NCBI GenBank assembly: GCA_030605125.1
Contig: JAUWBD010000022.1
Coordinates: forward strand, 1 to 39,514
Direction of reading: 5' to 3'
DNA length: 39,514 nt
Origin: Verrucomicrobiota bacterium
Lineage (GTDB): Bacteria > Verrucomicrobiota > Verrucomicrobiia > Opitutales > Opitutaceae
Position 1 is the first letter of the stretch. Each line of letters opens with the position of its first letter. Made by a program: the position numbers and the translations under genes. Shown one piece after another: positions 1 to 8,167 of this stretch. The notes below the pieces were generated by a model. That model was not told the DNA's origin. It ran no database searches and worked only from the letters and a program-made list of their open reading frames with translations.

Positions 1-1319
1 TCGTCGCCGCTGGCGGCCGTCTCCGGCAGGCGCGCGACCAGCAGCTTGTCGATCCGGTGCCGGTCCATGTCGATCACCTCGAAGCGCCAGCCGGCGTGGT
101 CGAAGTGGTCGCCGGCGCGCGGGATGCGCCCGAAGAAGGTCATCACGAAGCCGCCCGCCGTCTTGAACTCCGCCGTGTCCTCGTGCGGCAGCGTCTCCAC
201 ACCGAGCAACTCCTTGAACTCGGCGACGAGCAGCGTGGCGTCGATCAACCACGAGCCGTCCTCGCGCTTGCGCGCCTCGGGCGCGGCGCGGCGGCCCTTC
301 TCGGGCAAATCACCGGCGATGGCCTCCATCACGTCGATCATCGTCACCAGACCTTGGATCGCGCCGAACTCGTCGGTCACGAGCGCGAGGTGTTGGCCGG
401 TCTTGCGGAACTGCTCGATGAGGTGGATCACCGTCATCGCCTCGGGCACGATGAGCGGGGGCGACATCACGTGGCGGAGATTGGCGGGCAGGCCGAAGGC
501 GGTGTTGGCCCAGATCGCTTTCACCGTGACCACGCCGACGACCTGATCGCGGTTGTTGGCATACACCGGATAACGCGAATGTCCGCTCGTCACGATCTTG
601 CGCCAGTTCACCTCCTCCGGGTCGTCGAGGTTGAGAAACACCATCTTCGGCCGCGGCGTCATGATCTCCGTCACGCCGAGTTGATCGAGCTCGAGCACGC
701 CCGCCACCATCTCGGTCTCGGTGGCGTTGAAGGCGCCGGTCCGCAGGCCCTGCTGCACGAGATCGTTGATCTCGCCCTCTGAGACCTCCTGGGCCCGGGC
801 CTTGCCGAGCCCCAGGCCACGCAGCAGCTTTTCCGTGATCCACGAGAGCGCCTCGACCACCGGATGCACCAGGCCGCCGAGCCGCTCGATCGGCCCGGCG
901 GTGAAGCGGGCGATCGTCTCGGGAAACGCGAGCGAGAGGCGCCGCGCCATCAGCGTGCCTAGCGCCACCGCCGCCAGCGCGGTCAACAAGCCGACCAGCC
1001 CGATCGCGATCCCGCCTGCGCGCGGACCGATCACCGGCACGTCGCGCAGCAGCTCCGCCAACGGCGCCGCGAGGCGCGTGCCGCCGAGCGCGCCGGCAAA
1101 GACCGCCGTGAGCGCGATGCCCGCGCGGATCGCGGAGTGAAAGCGCGCCGGAGCCTCCACCACCGCCAGCGCCCGGGCCGCGCGCGCGTCGCCGGCCTCC
1201 GCCTGCTCCCGCAGCCGCGCCTTGCGCGCCGTGGCCGCCGCCAGCTCCGCCATCGCGAGAAAACCGTTCGCCAGCAGGAGCGCGAACAGGAGCACCAGCT
1301 CAGGAAAGACCGATTGCAT
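1..1319 (-). CDS. CNNM/CBS/CorC_HlyC family transporter or 'hemolysin' protein, 3' end cut by window
   Basis: The gene reads leftward from ATG at 1319 and runs out of the window at base 1, about 440 codons in. The N-terminus (MQSVFPELVLLFALLLANGF) opens a DUF21/CNNM membrane domain with several hydrophobic helices over the first ~150 residues. A linker (EGEINDLVQQG, then TETEMVAGVLEL) follows, then paired CBS domains containing the family motif EIMTPRPKMVFL, VVTVKAIW and LVTDEFGAIQGLVTMIDVMEAI. It ends in a CorC_HlyC domain (DGSWLIDAT, TAGGFVMTFFGRIP). Most of the usual ~430-450-residue length is present, so only a few residues should be missing. Family members are inner-membrane proteins linked to Mg2+/Co2+ or other cation efflux; the 'hemolysin' label is historical. 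Substrate cannot be read from sequence. Confidence 0.9.
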   Translation of the reverse strand, partial: MQSVFPELVLLFALLLANGFLAMAELAAATARKARLREQAEAGDARAARALAVVEAPARFHSAIRAGIALTAVFAGALGGTRLAAPLAELLRDVPVIGPRAGGIAIGLVGLLTALAAVALGTLMARRLSLAFPETIARFTAGPIERLGGLVHPVVEALSWITEKLLRGLGLGKARAQEVSEGEINDLVQQGLRTGAFNATETEMVAGVLELDQLGVTEIMTPRPKMVFLNLDDPEEVNWRKIVTSGHSRYPVYANNRDQVVGVVTVKAIWANTAFGLPANLRHVMSPPLIVPEAMTVIHLIEQFRKTGQHLALVTDEFGAIQGLVTMIDVMEAIAGDLPEKGRRAAPEARKREDGSWLIDATLLVAEFKELLGVETLPHEDTAEFKTAGGFVMTFFGRIPRAGDHFDHAGWRFEVIDMDRHRIDKLLVARLPETAASGD

Positions 1320-1594
1320 TTGGGTGTGAACCGCGCCACTCCTCCCACGTCGGCACCCGCCGCGCAAACCGATTCCGGAAGGCCTCCCGGGCCGCCCGGC
1401 GGGCGTATCCTTTATCTGAATACACAGGCGGCGGCCAAAGAAAATCGCGCGAACCCTTCATCCGGAGCTTGCAAAGCATGCGGGCGTTTGAATGCTGCCG
1501 CTCACGCAGCGCGAAATGCGCGGTGTCCGGCGAGCCTCTCCCCAGGCCTTCGTCCGGTGTCAGACCCAGAACCAAACCAAACAGGAGATACATC

Positions 1595-1717
1595 ATGGCC
1601 ACTGCCAAAAAGACGGTGAAGAAAGTCGCGGCTAAGAAGCCCGCCAAGAAGGCTGCCGCGAAGAAGCCCGCCGCCAAAAAGGCTGCCGCGAAGAAGCCCG
1701 CCGCGAAGAAGAAGTAA
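1595..1717 (+). CDS. Small lysine/alanine-rich histone H1-like protein (40 aa)
   Basis: The product is 40 residues long and almost entirely K, A and P after MATAKKTVKKVAAKK, with repeated AAKKPAAKK blocks like the C-terminal tail of histone H1 or chlamydial Hc1/Hc2-type proteins. A good Shine-Dalgarno AGGAG lies at 1583-1587, seven bases before the ATG, and a strong intrinsic terminator follows the stop, so this is a stand-alone, probably well expressed gene. The coding DNA has an internal ~30-bp tandem repeat that could expand or contract by slippage. The likely role is non-specific nucleic-acid binding or nucleoid compaction; this is inference from composition. It lies 275 bp from the divergent CNNM gene, and that spacer probably holds both promoters. 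Confidence 0.75.
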   Translation: MATAKKTVKKVAAKKPAKKAAAKKPAAKKAAAKKPAAKKK

Positions 1718-1755
1718 TTCTTCCCTTCGCGACGACGCTCTCGGCGTCATCACCG

Positions 1756-1786
1756 ACCGCCGTCTCCTCGGAGACGGCGGTTTTTT
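1756..1786 (+). terminator. Intrinsic terminator of the histone-like gene
   Basis: Perfect GC-rich stem (CCGCCGTCTC paired with GAGACGGCGG) around a CTCG tetraloop at 1767-1770, followed directly by six T residues at 1781-1786. It starts 38 bp after the stop codon of the small gene. Confidence 0.9.
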
Positions 1787-1944
1787 CATGCCCGGAAAAA
1801 GCGCTCCCCGGCCTCGGTGTCCGCGCCCGCTCGCCCTCCGCGACGCCCGCCGCTCCGCAAGCCGCCCGTGGAAACAAGCCGTTCCTTTCCCCCGCCCAAG
1901 AGATTGCACCTCCGGGCCCGCCCGGCTTTCTGAACCCCTTCCCC

Positions 1945-3210
1945 ATGCTTCTGTCCACGCTCCTCCTCCTCATCGGCGGCCTCGTCCTCCTCGTGCTCGG
2001 CGGCGAGTTTCTCGTTCGCGGCTCGGCCCGGCTCGCCGCCCTCGCCGGGCTCTCCCCCCTGGTCGTGGGCCTCACCATCGTGGCCTACGGCACCAGCGCC
2101 CCGGAAATGGCCGTCAGCATCCGCGCCGGATTCGCCGGCACCGATTCCATCGCCCTCGGAAACGTCGTCGGCTCAAACATCTTCAACATCCTCTTCATCC
2201 TCGGCGCCTGCGCCGCCCTCGCCCCGCTCGTCGTGGATCGCCGCCTCGTCCGCATCGACGTGCCGGTCATGATCGTGATCTCCGTCGCCGCCGGCCTCTT
2301 CGCCCTGAACGGCAGCATCTCCACCGTCGAGGGCGCCATCCTCGCCGTCGGCGCGATCGGCTACACCGCGTGGTGCGTCCGCGCCGGACGCGTCGAGGCG
2401 ACCGCCTCGAATCCCGATTCCGCCGGCGACGACGACAACACGCCGCCCGACACCGGCGGCCGCGCTTGGACGCTCGCCTTCATCGGCCTCGCGCTCGCCG
2501 CCGCCGCCGGCTGGGCCCTCGACGTCCTCGCCGCCACCGAAGCGGCCACCACGCTCGCCGGCTGCGCGTTGTTCTTCGCGTCGCCCCTGCTCTCCGCGGG
2601 CCGGCCCAGGCGCGGCGACTTCCTCCGCCAGATCGCCCTGATCCTCGTCGGCCTCGGTGTCATCGTCGTCGGCGCCGGCTGGCTGGTCAAAGGTGCCGTC
2701 GCCCTCGCGCAAAGTCTCGGCGTATCCGACGCCGTCATCGGCCTCACCATCGTCGCCGCCGGCACCTCGCTCCCCGAGGTGGCCGCCTCCATCATCGCCA
2801 CCCTCCGCGGCCAGCGCGACATGGCCATCGGCAACGTCGTCGGCAGCAACATCGCCAACATCCTCGCCATCCTCGGCGTCGCCTCCCTCGTCACCCCCGG
2901 CGGCCTCCGGGTGGATCCGCAGCTCCTCCGCCTCGACATCCCGGTCATGATCGCCGTCGCGGTCGTCTGCCTGCCCGCCTTCTACACCGGCTACCTCATC
3001 CGCCGTTGGGAAGGCTTCGTCTTCTTCGGCGCCTACATCGGCTACACGTCCTACCTCGTCGCCCACGCCACCGGCCACTCGCTCGCCCCCGCCCTCGGCG
3101 AAGCCCTCGCCTACTTCTGCGCGCCGATCGCCCTCGCCGCCTTCGCCGCCACCGGCTTCCACGCCCTGCTCACCCGCCGCCACCGCATCGCTTCCGCAAA
3201 CGGCGGATAA
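1945..3210 (+). CDS. Calcium/sodium antiporter, CaCA family (YrbG-like)
   Basis: 421 residues of almost continuous hydrophobic helices with two inverted alpha-repeats, the signature of the cation/Ca2+ exchanger superfamily. Repeat 1 carries GTSAPEMAVSIRAG (around residue 50) and GNVVGSNIFNILFILG; repeat 2 carries AAGTSLPEVAASIIA (around 271) and GNVVGSNIANILAILG. The paired acidic residues in GTS-PE motifs line the ion-binding site in known members. A hydrophilic loop around 150-170 (DSAGDDDNTPPDT) separates the halves. ATG 1945 follows the previous terminator by about 160 bp; no strong Shine-Dalgarno is visible. Predicted role: export of Ca2+ (or another divalent ion) in exchange for Na+ or H+ across the inner membrane. 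Confidence 0.92.
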   Translation: MLLSTLLLLIGGLVLLVLGGEFLVRGSARLAALAGLSPLVVGLTIVAYGTSAPEMAVSIRAGFAGTDSIALGNVVGSNIFNILFILGACAALAPLVVDRRLVRIDVPVMIVISVAAGLFALNGSISTVEGAILAVGAIGYTAWCVRAGRVEATASNPDSAGDDDNTPPDTGGRAWTLAFIGLALAAAAGWALDVLAATEAATTLAGCALFFASPLLSAGRPRRGDFLRQIALILVGLGVIVVGAGWLVKGAVALAQSLGVSDAVIGLTIVAAGTSLPEVAASIIATLRGQRDMAIGNVVGSNIANILAILGVASLVTPGGLRVDPQLLRLDIPVMIAVAVVCLPAFYTGYLIRRWEGFVFFGAYIGYTSYLVAHATGHSLAPALGEALAYFCAPIALAAFAATGFHALLTRRHRIASANGG

Positions 3211-3259
3211 AGGCTCGCGCGCCTCGCCGCCCGCCCGCCACGCTGCCCGCCTTCGTCCC

Positions 3260-3841
3260 ATGCGTGTCGTCATCCTTGGTTCCGGCCGCGGCTCCAACGC
3301 CGAGGCGCTCTGCCTCGCCCAACAAGAGGGCCGCCTCGGCCGCGCCCGCATCGTCGCCATCTTCGCCGACCGCCCCGAGGCCGGCATCCTCGCCCTCGGC
3401 CCCCGCTTCGGCATCGACGCCCGCCACCTCGACGCCTCGCCCTTCAAGACGAAGCTCGAGGGCGAAGGCGAGCGCCGCTACATCGAGGCCGTCCGCGCCT
3501 GCTCGCCCGACCTCGTCGTGCTCGCCGGCTTCATGCGCGTCGTGAAACCCGGCTTCCTCGAGGCCTTTGCCGGCAAGGTTATCAACCTTCACCCGAGCCT
3601 GCTCCCCAGTTTCCCCGGCCTCGACGGCATCGGCCAGGCCCTCCGCCACGGCGTGAAGATCACCGGCTGCACCGTCCACCACGTCATCCCCGCGATCGAC
3701 GCCGGCCCGATCATCGACCAGGCCGCGGTGCGCATCGAACCGACCGACACCCTCGAGAGCCTCGCCGCCAAGATCCACGCCGCCGAGCACAAGCTCCTCG
3801 TCGAGGTCGTCGCCCGCCTCAGCCAGACCGCACCGCACTAG
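3260..3841 (+). CDS. purN: Phosphoribosylglycinamide formyltransferase (GAR transformylase)
   Basis: 193 residues, the normal PurN length. It transfers the formyl group of 10-formyl-THF to GAR in step three of de novo purine synthesis. Seen in sequence: the N-terminal phosphate loop GSGRGSNAEAL (7-17), DLVVLAGFMRVV (84-95), and the catalytic set Asn109, His111 (NLHPSLLPSFPG) and Asp147 (AIDAGPIIDQ), which match Asn106/His108/Asp144 of the E. coli enzyme. The gene starts 49 bp after the antiporter stop and may be co-transcribed with it. It is followed by a heptanucleotide tandem array. Confidence 0.95.
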   Translation: MRVVILGSGRGSNAEALCLAQQEGRLGRARIVAIFADRPEAGILALGPRFGIDARHLDASPFKTKLEGEGERRYIEAVRACSPDLVVLAGFMRVVKPGFLEAFAGKVINLHPSLLPSFPGLDGIGQALRHGVKITGCTVHHVIPAIDAGPIIDQAAVRIEPTDTLESLAAKIHAAEHKLLVEVVARLSQTAPH

Positions 3842-3880
3842 CCCCTCGCCCCGCGCGCGTTCAACAGCTATCGCACCGCC

Positions 3881-3950
3881 CATTGGTCATTGGTCATTGG
3901 TCATTGGTCATTGGTCATTGGTCATTGCCATTCGTGATTCGTCATTCGCC
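3881..3950 (+). repeat. Uninterrupted heptanucleotide array (CATTGGT x6 plus four variants)
   Basis: Ten contiguous 7-nt units without spacers: six perfect CATTGGT (3881-3922), then CATTGCC, ATTCGTG, ATTCGTC and ATTCGCC. It lies in the purN-argC gap, 40 bp after purN and 40 bp before argC, and is AT-richer than the coding DNA. It belongs with the other 7-nt word elements in this window but has spacer length zero. Confidence 0.95.
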
Positions 3951-3990
3951 TTGAGCCGCCGAGGTTCCGGCGCGAATTTGCCCTCTTGCC

Positions 3991-4938
3991 ATGAAAACCA
4001 AGGTCTTCGTTGACGGACAAGAGGGCACCACCGGCCTGCAAATTTTCGAGCGCCTCGCCGCGCGCGCCGACATCGAGCTGATCCAGATCGACCCCGCGAA
4101 GCGCAAGGACTCCGCCGCGCGCGCCGCCTGCCTCAACGCCGCCGACATCGTCTTCCTCTGCCTGCCCGACGCCGCCGCCAAGGAATCCACCGCGCTCGTC
4201 ACCAACCCGCGCACCTGCGTGATCGACGCCTCCACCGCCCACCGCGTCGCCGAGGGCTGGACCTACGGCGTGCCCGAGCTCGGCGCCGCCTACCGCGCCG
4301 CCATCCGCACCTCCAAGCGCATCGCCAACCCCGGCTGCCACGCCACCGCCTTCGCCCTCGCGGTCCGCCCGCTCATCCAGCGCGGCCTCCTCCCCGCCGA
4401 CCACGCCGTCACCTGCTTTTCCCTCACCGGCTACAGCGGCGGCGGCAAAAAGATGATCGCCGACTACGAGCAAAACCCGCCCGCCAAGCTCCGCTCGCCG
4501 CGCCCCTACGCCCTCGCCCTCATGCACAAGCACCTCCCCGAGATGCGCGTGCACACCGGCCTCGCCTTCGCCCCGATCTTCAACCCCGTGGTCGCCGCCT
4601 TCTACCAGGGCCTCGCCGTCACCGTGCCCATCCCGCTCCACGCCCTGCCCGCCGCGCCGACGCCGCAGGCCCTGCACCACGCCCTCGCCGAGACCTACGC
4701 CGGCGAGAAATTCGTCAACGTGCTCCCCTTCGGCGACGAGGGCGTCCTCGACGGCGGCTTCTTCGACGTGCAGGCCTGCAACGGCACCAACCGCTGCGAC
4801 ATCGCCGTCTTCGGCCACGCCGAGCAGGCCGTCGTGATGGCCCGCCTCGACAACCTCGGCAAAGGCGCCTCCGGCGCCGCCATCCAGTGCATGAACCTCC
4901 ACCTCGGCCTCGACGAGGGCCTCGGCCTGTCCGCCTGA
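3991..4938 (+). CDS. argC: N-acetyl-gamma-glutamyl-phosphate reductase, type 2
   Basis: 315 residues, matching the short type-2 AGPR family rather than the ~345-residue type 1. It makes N-acetylglutamate semialdehyde with NADPH, the third step of arginine synthesis. The N-terminal Rossmann motif reads VFVDGQEGTTGLQIFERL (5-22), and the nucleophilic cysteine is Cys116 in RIANPGCHATAFAL. VIDASTAHRV, YGVPELG and FSLTGYSGGGKKMI also match type-2 enzymes. No other arg gene is adjacent. The upstream heptanucleotide array and the downstream hairpin element isolate it from both neighbours, so it is probably transcribed alone or read through from purN. Confidence 0.93.
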   Translation: MKTKVFVDGQEGTTGLQIFERLAARADIELIQIDPAKRKDSAARAACLNAADIVFLCLPDAAAKESTALVTNPRTCVIDASTAHRVAEGWTYGVPELGAAYRAAIRTSKRIANPGCHATAFALAVRPLIQRGLLPADHAVTCFSLTGYSGGGKKMIADYEQNPPAKLRSPRPYALALMHKHLPEMRVHTGLAFAPIFNPVVAAFYQGLAVTVPIPLHALPAAPTPQALHHALAETYAGEKFVNVLPFGDEGVLDGGFFDVQACNGTNRCDIAVFGHAEQAVVMARLDNLGKGASGAAIQCMNLHLGLDEGLGLSA

Positions 4939-4947
4939 AAATCATCG

Positions 4948-5032
4948 ACCACGGATCACACGGATCTTCACGGATAAAAGCCACCGCTCCGAAGCTTGGT
5001 CCGTATCCGTGTTTATCCGTGCCATCCGTGGT
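4948..5032. repeat. Inverted 7-nt-word element (CACGGAT type), full hairpin
   Basis: Left arm 4948-4976 is AC + CACGGAT, 2 nt, CACGGAT, 3 nt, CACGGAT. Right arm 5004-5032 is the reverse complement in the same 3-2 spacing. The two 29-nt arms match at 24 positions; all mismatches are in the spacers, so the words alone pair and the spacers form internal loops. The central loop is 27 nt. It begins 9 bp after the argC stop. Confidence 0.95.
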
Positions 5033-5059
5033 TAAGAATTTCTCCGCCTTCTCCACCTT

Positions 5060-5088
5060 ATCCGCGCCCATCCGCGCCATCCGCGGTT
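5060..5088. repeat. Half element, CGCGGAT words
   Basis: Three copies of ATCCGCG (complement CGCGGAT) with spacers of 3 and 2 nt, ending in GGTTAA like the right arm of the preceding hairpin. No matching left arm is present nearby. Confidence 0.92.
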
Positions 5089-5105
5089 AAGGTTTTCTTC
5101 CTCTT

Positions 5106-5133
5106 CTTCGCGCCCCTTCGCGTCCTTCGCGGT
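5106..5133. repeat. Half element, CGCGAAG words, directly before prmA start
   Basis: Three copies of CTTCGCG (complement CGCGAAG) with spacers of 3 and 2 nt, ending in GGTTAAT. The prmA ATG begins 5 bp later at 5139, so the element occupies the position of the ribosome binding site; no purine-rich Shine-Dalgarno is present there. Confidence 0.92.
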
Positions 5134-5138
5134 TAATC

Positions 5139-6014
5139 ATGTCCCTCTTCGAAATCAAAACCGAGATCGCCCCCGCCGCCGTCGATGCCATCGACGAGCT
5201 CCTCCTCGAACAGGGCCTCGAAAACTGGAGCCTACTCCAAGACGTGATCGCCGGCCGCGCCTGGCTCGTCGGCATCTTCCCCGACGCCGCCACCGCCCGC
5301 GCTTCCTGGGCCGCCCTCTCTCCTCTCCTTCCCGCCGAAGCATCGCCCGCCGCGCCCGAGGAGCGCGCCCTCGGCGACCAGGACTGGCGCGACAGCTACA
5401 AGGCCCACTTCAAGGCCTGGCGCTGCGGCCGCCTCCACTGGGTGCCCGTCTGGGAGCGCGCCACCCACGTCCTCGCCCCCGGCGAGACCGCCATCTGGCT
5501 CGACCCCGGCCTCGCCTTCGGCACCGGCAACCACGAGACCACCCGCCTCTGCGTCGAGCGCCTCGTCGCCCGCGCCGAGAGCACGCCCCGCCGCGGCCGC
5601 GTGATCGACGCCGGCTGCGGCTCCGGCATCCTCGCCCTCTCCGCCCTCCGCCTCGGTTGGACCGACGTCGTCGGCTTCGACAACGACCCCGAGGCCGTCC
5701 GCGTCGCCCAGGAAAACGCCGAGCTCAACGACCTCGGCTCCGCCATCCGCTTCGCCACCGCCGATCTCGTCTCCGGCCTCCCCGCCGGCACGCAGGCCGA
5801 CGTCGTGCTCGCCAACATCCAGGCCGACGTCCTCCTCCGCTTCATCCCGCAACTGGTCAACGCCATCGCCCCCGGCGGCCTGCTCGTCCTGAGCGGCATC
5901 CTCGCCCGCGAAAACGACCAGGTGCGCGCCGCCTACGCCGCCGCCGCCCCCGGCTGGCGTGTCGAACACCGCCTCCTCGGCGAGTGGAGCGACGTCGCCC
6001 TCTTCCGCCCCTGA
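5139..6014 (+). CDS. prmA: Ribosomal protein L11 methyltransferase
   Basis: 291 residues, normal PrmA length. It trimethylates lysines of ribosomal protein L11 using SAM. Seen: an N-terminal substrate-recognition domain (1-~75), [18 protein letters not shown] (121-138), SAM motif [17 protein letters not shown] (155-170), the acidic residue in GFDNDPEAV, and the motif IV equivalent [13 protein letters not shown] where most homologs have NILA. 'GTGNHETT' replaces the common GTGTHPTT, a mild deviation. The start codon sits only 5 bp from a heptamer element and lacks a clear Shine-Dalgarno, so translation may depend on an unstructured leader. It is followed by the deacetylase gene after 40 bp. 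Confidence 0.92.
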   Translation: MSLFEIKTEIAPAAVDAIDELLLEQGLENWSLLQDVIAGRAWLVGIFPDAATARASWAALSPLLPAEASPAAPEERALGDQDWRDSYKAHFKAWRCGRLHWVPVWERATHVLAPGETAIWLDPGLAFGTGNHETTRLCVERLVARAESTPRRGRVIDAGCGSGILALSALRLGWTDVVGFDNDPEAVRVAQENAELNDLGSAIRFATADLVSGLPAGTQADVVLANIQADVLLRFIPQLVNAIAPGGLLVLSGILARENDQVRAAYAAAAPGWRVEHRLLGEWSDVALFRP

Positions 6015-6054
6015 TCGCCCGACGGTTTCTTCCACCCTCACCTCCGCCCCGCCC

Positions 6055-6720
6055 ATGCTCCGCGTAGTCCAGTGCTGGGACGACGGCGTCGAAGACGATC
6101 TCCGCCTCATCGAGATCCTCCGCCGCCACCGCGCCACCGCCACCTTCAACCTCAACCCCGGCCTCCACGACGCCACGCGCGGCCACGGCTGGTCCTTCCG
6201 CGGCCTGAAGCAGGTCCGCCGCCTCGCCCGCGACGAGTTGGTCTCCGCCTACGCCGGCTTCACCATCGCCAACCACACCGTCACCCACCCGCGCCCGCTC
6301 GATATCCCGCTCGAGCAGTGGCGCCGCGAGGTCGAGGACGGCCGCAAACAGCTCCAGGACCTCTTCGGCCAGCCCATCCTCGGCTTCGCCTACCCCTTCG
6401 GCACCAACGACGAGGCCACCGCCGACGTTGTCCGCGCCGCCGGTCATATCTACGGCCGCACCACCGGCAAGGCCACGCCCTGCCTGCCCGCCGCCGACCT
6501 CGCGCGCTGGGCGCCCGACTGCCACTTCCTCGCCCCCGACTTCTGGGAACGCCTCGCCGCCGCCAAGGCCTCGCCCGCCGGCGTATTCTATTTCTGGGGA
6601 CACAGCTACGAGCTCGTCACCGAAGAGGACTGGGCCGCCTTCGACGCCAAGCTAGCCCGCCTCGCCGCCGACCCCGACATGCGCTGGGCCGAACTAACCG
6701 ACGTCGTCTCCGGCCTCTGA
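6055..6720 (+). CDS. Polysaccharide deacetylase (NodB/CE4) family protein
   Basis: 221 residues from ATG 6055. An upstream in-frame ATG at 5959 would overlap prmA and add 32 residues unlike the family, so 6055 is chosen. CE4 motifs are visible: motif 1 CWDDG (Asp9/Asp10), TFNLNPGLH, motif 2 ANHTVTHPRPL with the two metal-binding histidines, and motif 3 GFAYPFGTND. The end has YFWGHSYELVTEEDW. No signal peptide is evident, so the enzyme may act in the cytoplasm or on a small N-acyl sugar rather than on peptidoglycan; substrate is unknown. The last 27 bp overlap the end of the convergent DTW gene. Confidence 0.85.
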   Translation: MLRVVQCWDDGVEDDLRLIEILRRHRATATFNLNPGLHDATRGHGWSFRGLKQVRRLARDELVSAYAGFTIANHTVTHPRPLDIPLEQWRREVEDGRKQLQDLFGQPILGFAYPFGTNDEATADVVRAAGHIYGRTTGKATPCLPAADLARWAPDCHFLAPDFWERLAAAKASPAGVFYFWGHSYELVTEEDWAAFDAKLARLAADPDMRWAELTDVVSGL

Positions 6721-7431
6721 TTTCAAGCGCGCCTCGCGGCGCTGAAACGAATCCGGATTCGGCCGCTTGCGCGCGAACTCCGCGATCAACTCCGGAAACG
6801 CGTCCCGCGCCGGCGACTCCGCCAGGTAGGCCTCCGCCTCGGCCTTGCGTCCGCGCGAGCAAAGCCCCGCGTAAACGTGCAGCTCAAACTGGAGCCGCAG
6901 CCGCCGCGCCGCGTCCGTCTCGCCCCGCGCCTCGAGCAGAAACAGCAGCGCCTCGAAGGTGGAGAACCGCCCGTCGCCGTTCTGCGCCCGCAGCGCGTAT
7001 CGGCTTTTCCCCGACATCGGCAGGCGCACCCGCCGCCCCCAGTCCTGCACCTGCGCCAGCATCCCGCCCGCCTGCGCCCAGCTCGCGTCCAGCAGCAACA
7101 CCTGCAACTTCCGCCCAAGTCCGGCCTCGTCCCGCTCCGGCAGTTCCTCGCCGTTCGGATGCAGGATCCACAATTCGCCCGCCTCCGGCCGCACGATCTC
7201 CTCGCGCACCAGCGGGCGCTCGCGCCGATACAGGTGCACGCGCGCGCCCTCCACGACGCGCGGGATCAGGTTGCCCGTGCTCGACGGCCGGTGAGCTTCG
7301 AGCGCGTGCTGCAGCACGTCCACGTGGATCGGGCACGCCTCCGCCCGCTGCGCGGCGCACACGCACCACCGCGGCGGCAATTCGCAGCGTTCGCACCGCC
7401 GCGTCCCTTGAAGCACCACGCTACGAGCCAT
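6694..7431 (-). CDS. DTW domain protein, probable tRNA-uridine aminocarboxypropyltransferase
   Basis: 245 residues. The DTW family (TapT/TuaA) adds the 3-amino-3-carboxypropyl group of SAM to uridines in tRNA (acp3U). Seen: the N-terminal metal-binding motif C13-x2-C16-LPPRW-C23-x-C25, HRPSSTGNLIPR (47-58), and the diagnostic D-x-S/T-W as Asp115-Ala-Ser-Trp118 followed by MSGKSRYALR. The C-terminal ~80 residues are helical and charged. Its ATG overlaps the end of the kinase-like gene by 11 bp, so cinA, the kinase-like gene and this gene form one operon. The 3' end overlaps the convergent deacetylase by 27 bp. Confidence 0.85.
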   Translation of the reverse strand: MARSVVLQGTRRCERCELPPRWCVCAAQRAEACPIHVDVLQHALEAHRPSSTGNLIPRVVEGARVHLYRRERPLVREEIVRPEAGELWILHPNGEELPERDEAGLGRKLQVLLLDASWAQAGGMLAQVQDWGRRVRLPMSGKSRYALRAQNGDGRFSTFEALLFLLEARGETDAARRLRLQFELHVYAGLCSRGRKAEAEAYLAESPARDAFPELIAEFARKRPNPDSFQRREARLKSEAGDDVG

Positions 7432-8134
7432 ACTCCACCAGATCAGCCAGCCCGCACGCCTCCGCCTCCCCGAAGTTCACCATCACGAAATCGATCGGCA
7501 CGATCGTTCCTTCTTCAGCAACCACGCAGTTGGCCGGGTGCACATCGAAGCAACCGAGCGCCCCCCGAAGAAAGGAAAACGAACGATAGTGCCCCATAGG
7601 CGGCACTCGAAGCCGGCGAAGCCCATGCTGCGCCGCCAGCAGGCGCTCCATCTCTTCCCAATCCGGAGCCCGACCGACGATGTGCGGCTGTTCGGTCACG
7701 ATTCGCAGATGGTAACCCGAAGCCTGCACACCGACGAACTCGATCTGGTCGCCGAAGACCTCGTTCTGCAAGAGGAGGCGTTTCAAATACTGCGACGGGC
7801 GCGCCGGCAGAAACACGAGGTCTTCGTTCACCCGTTCCACCGTGTATCCGGACTGATTCCACTTGGTAAACTTCCGCCAGCACTGCGCGTCCTCGACGAA
7901 GAACACATCGTGCTCCCGCCCACCCTCGCGCTCCGGCGCTACGTGCTCCGGGACGAGCCGTCCTTCGGCTTGGCACCACGCGCGCAAGCAACGCCACTCC
8001 CGGCCGGGGAGCTCTCCTTCGTCGTCACCCGCCGCATCTCCTGCATCTGCGCGTAGGCCTTGCTCGAGGGCGTGAAGGGCTGCCTCGAGCGAAGTTCGCG
8101 AAGGGAACTGGCGCTTACTGTCATCGATCCCCAA
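7421..8134 (-). CDS. Small protein kinase-like protein, resembles polyvalent-protein kinase domain
   Basis: 237 residues; no in-frame ATG exists near the N-terminus, so a TTG at 8134 is taken as start. The C-terminal part carries a kinase-like catalytic loop and metal site: Asp197-Val-His-Pro-Ala-Asn202 and Asp215 in VPIDFVMVNF, comparable to H-x-D-x4-N and D of aminoglycoside phosphotransferase-like kinases. The middle (EHDVFFVEDAQCWRKFT, QNEVFGDQIEFVGV, LRIVTEQPHIVG) fits an N-lobe and hinge. This best matches my memory of the kinase domain found in phage and ICE polyvalent proteins, here as a single domain. Base composition is more even than in its neighbours, suggesting transfer. The target is unknown; the adjacent cinA and DTW genes may be chance partners. 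Confidence 0.55.
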   Translation of the reverse strand: MGIDDSKRQFPSRTSLEAALHALEQGLRADAGDAAGDDEGELPGREWRCLRAWCQAEGRLVPEHVAPEREGGREHDVFFVEDAQCWRKFTKWNQSGYTVERVNEDLVFLPARPSQYLKRLLLQNEVFGDQIEFVGVQASGYHLRIVTEQPHIVGRAPDWEEMERLLAAQHGLRRLRVPPMGHYRSFSFLRGALGCFDVHPANCVVAEEGTIVPIDFVMVNFGEAEACGLADLVEYGS

Positions 8135-8167
8135 GGGCTAGACACTTCTCGCGTCCACGCAAGCCCG

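Noticed and set aside
3881-3950. Possible CRISPR array
   Set aside because: Units are 7 nt with no spacers and there are no cas genes.
5959-6054. Upstream start for the polysaccharide deacetylase
   Set aside because: It would overlap prmA and add 32 residues of Ser/Pro/Thr-rich sequence unlike the family.
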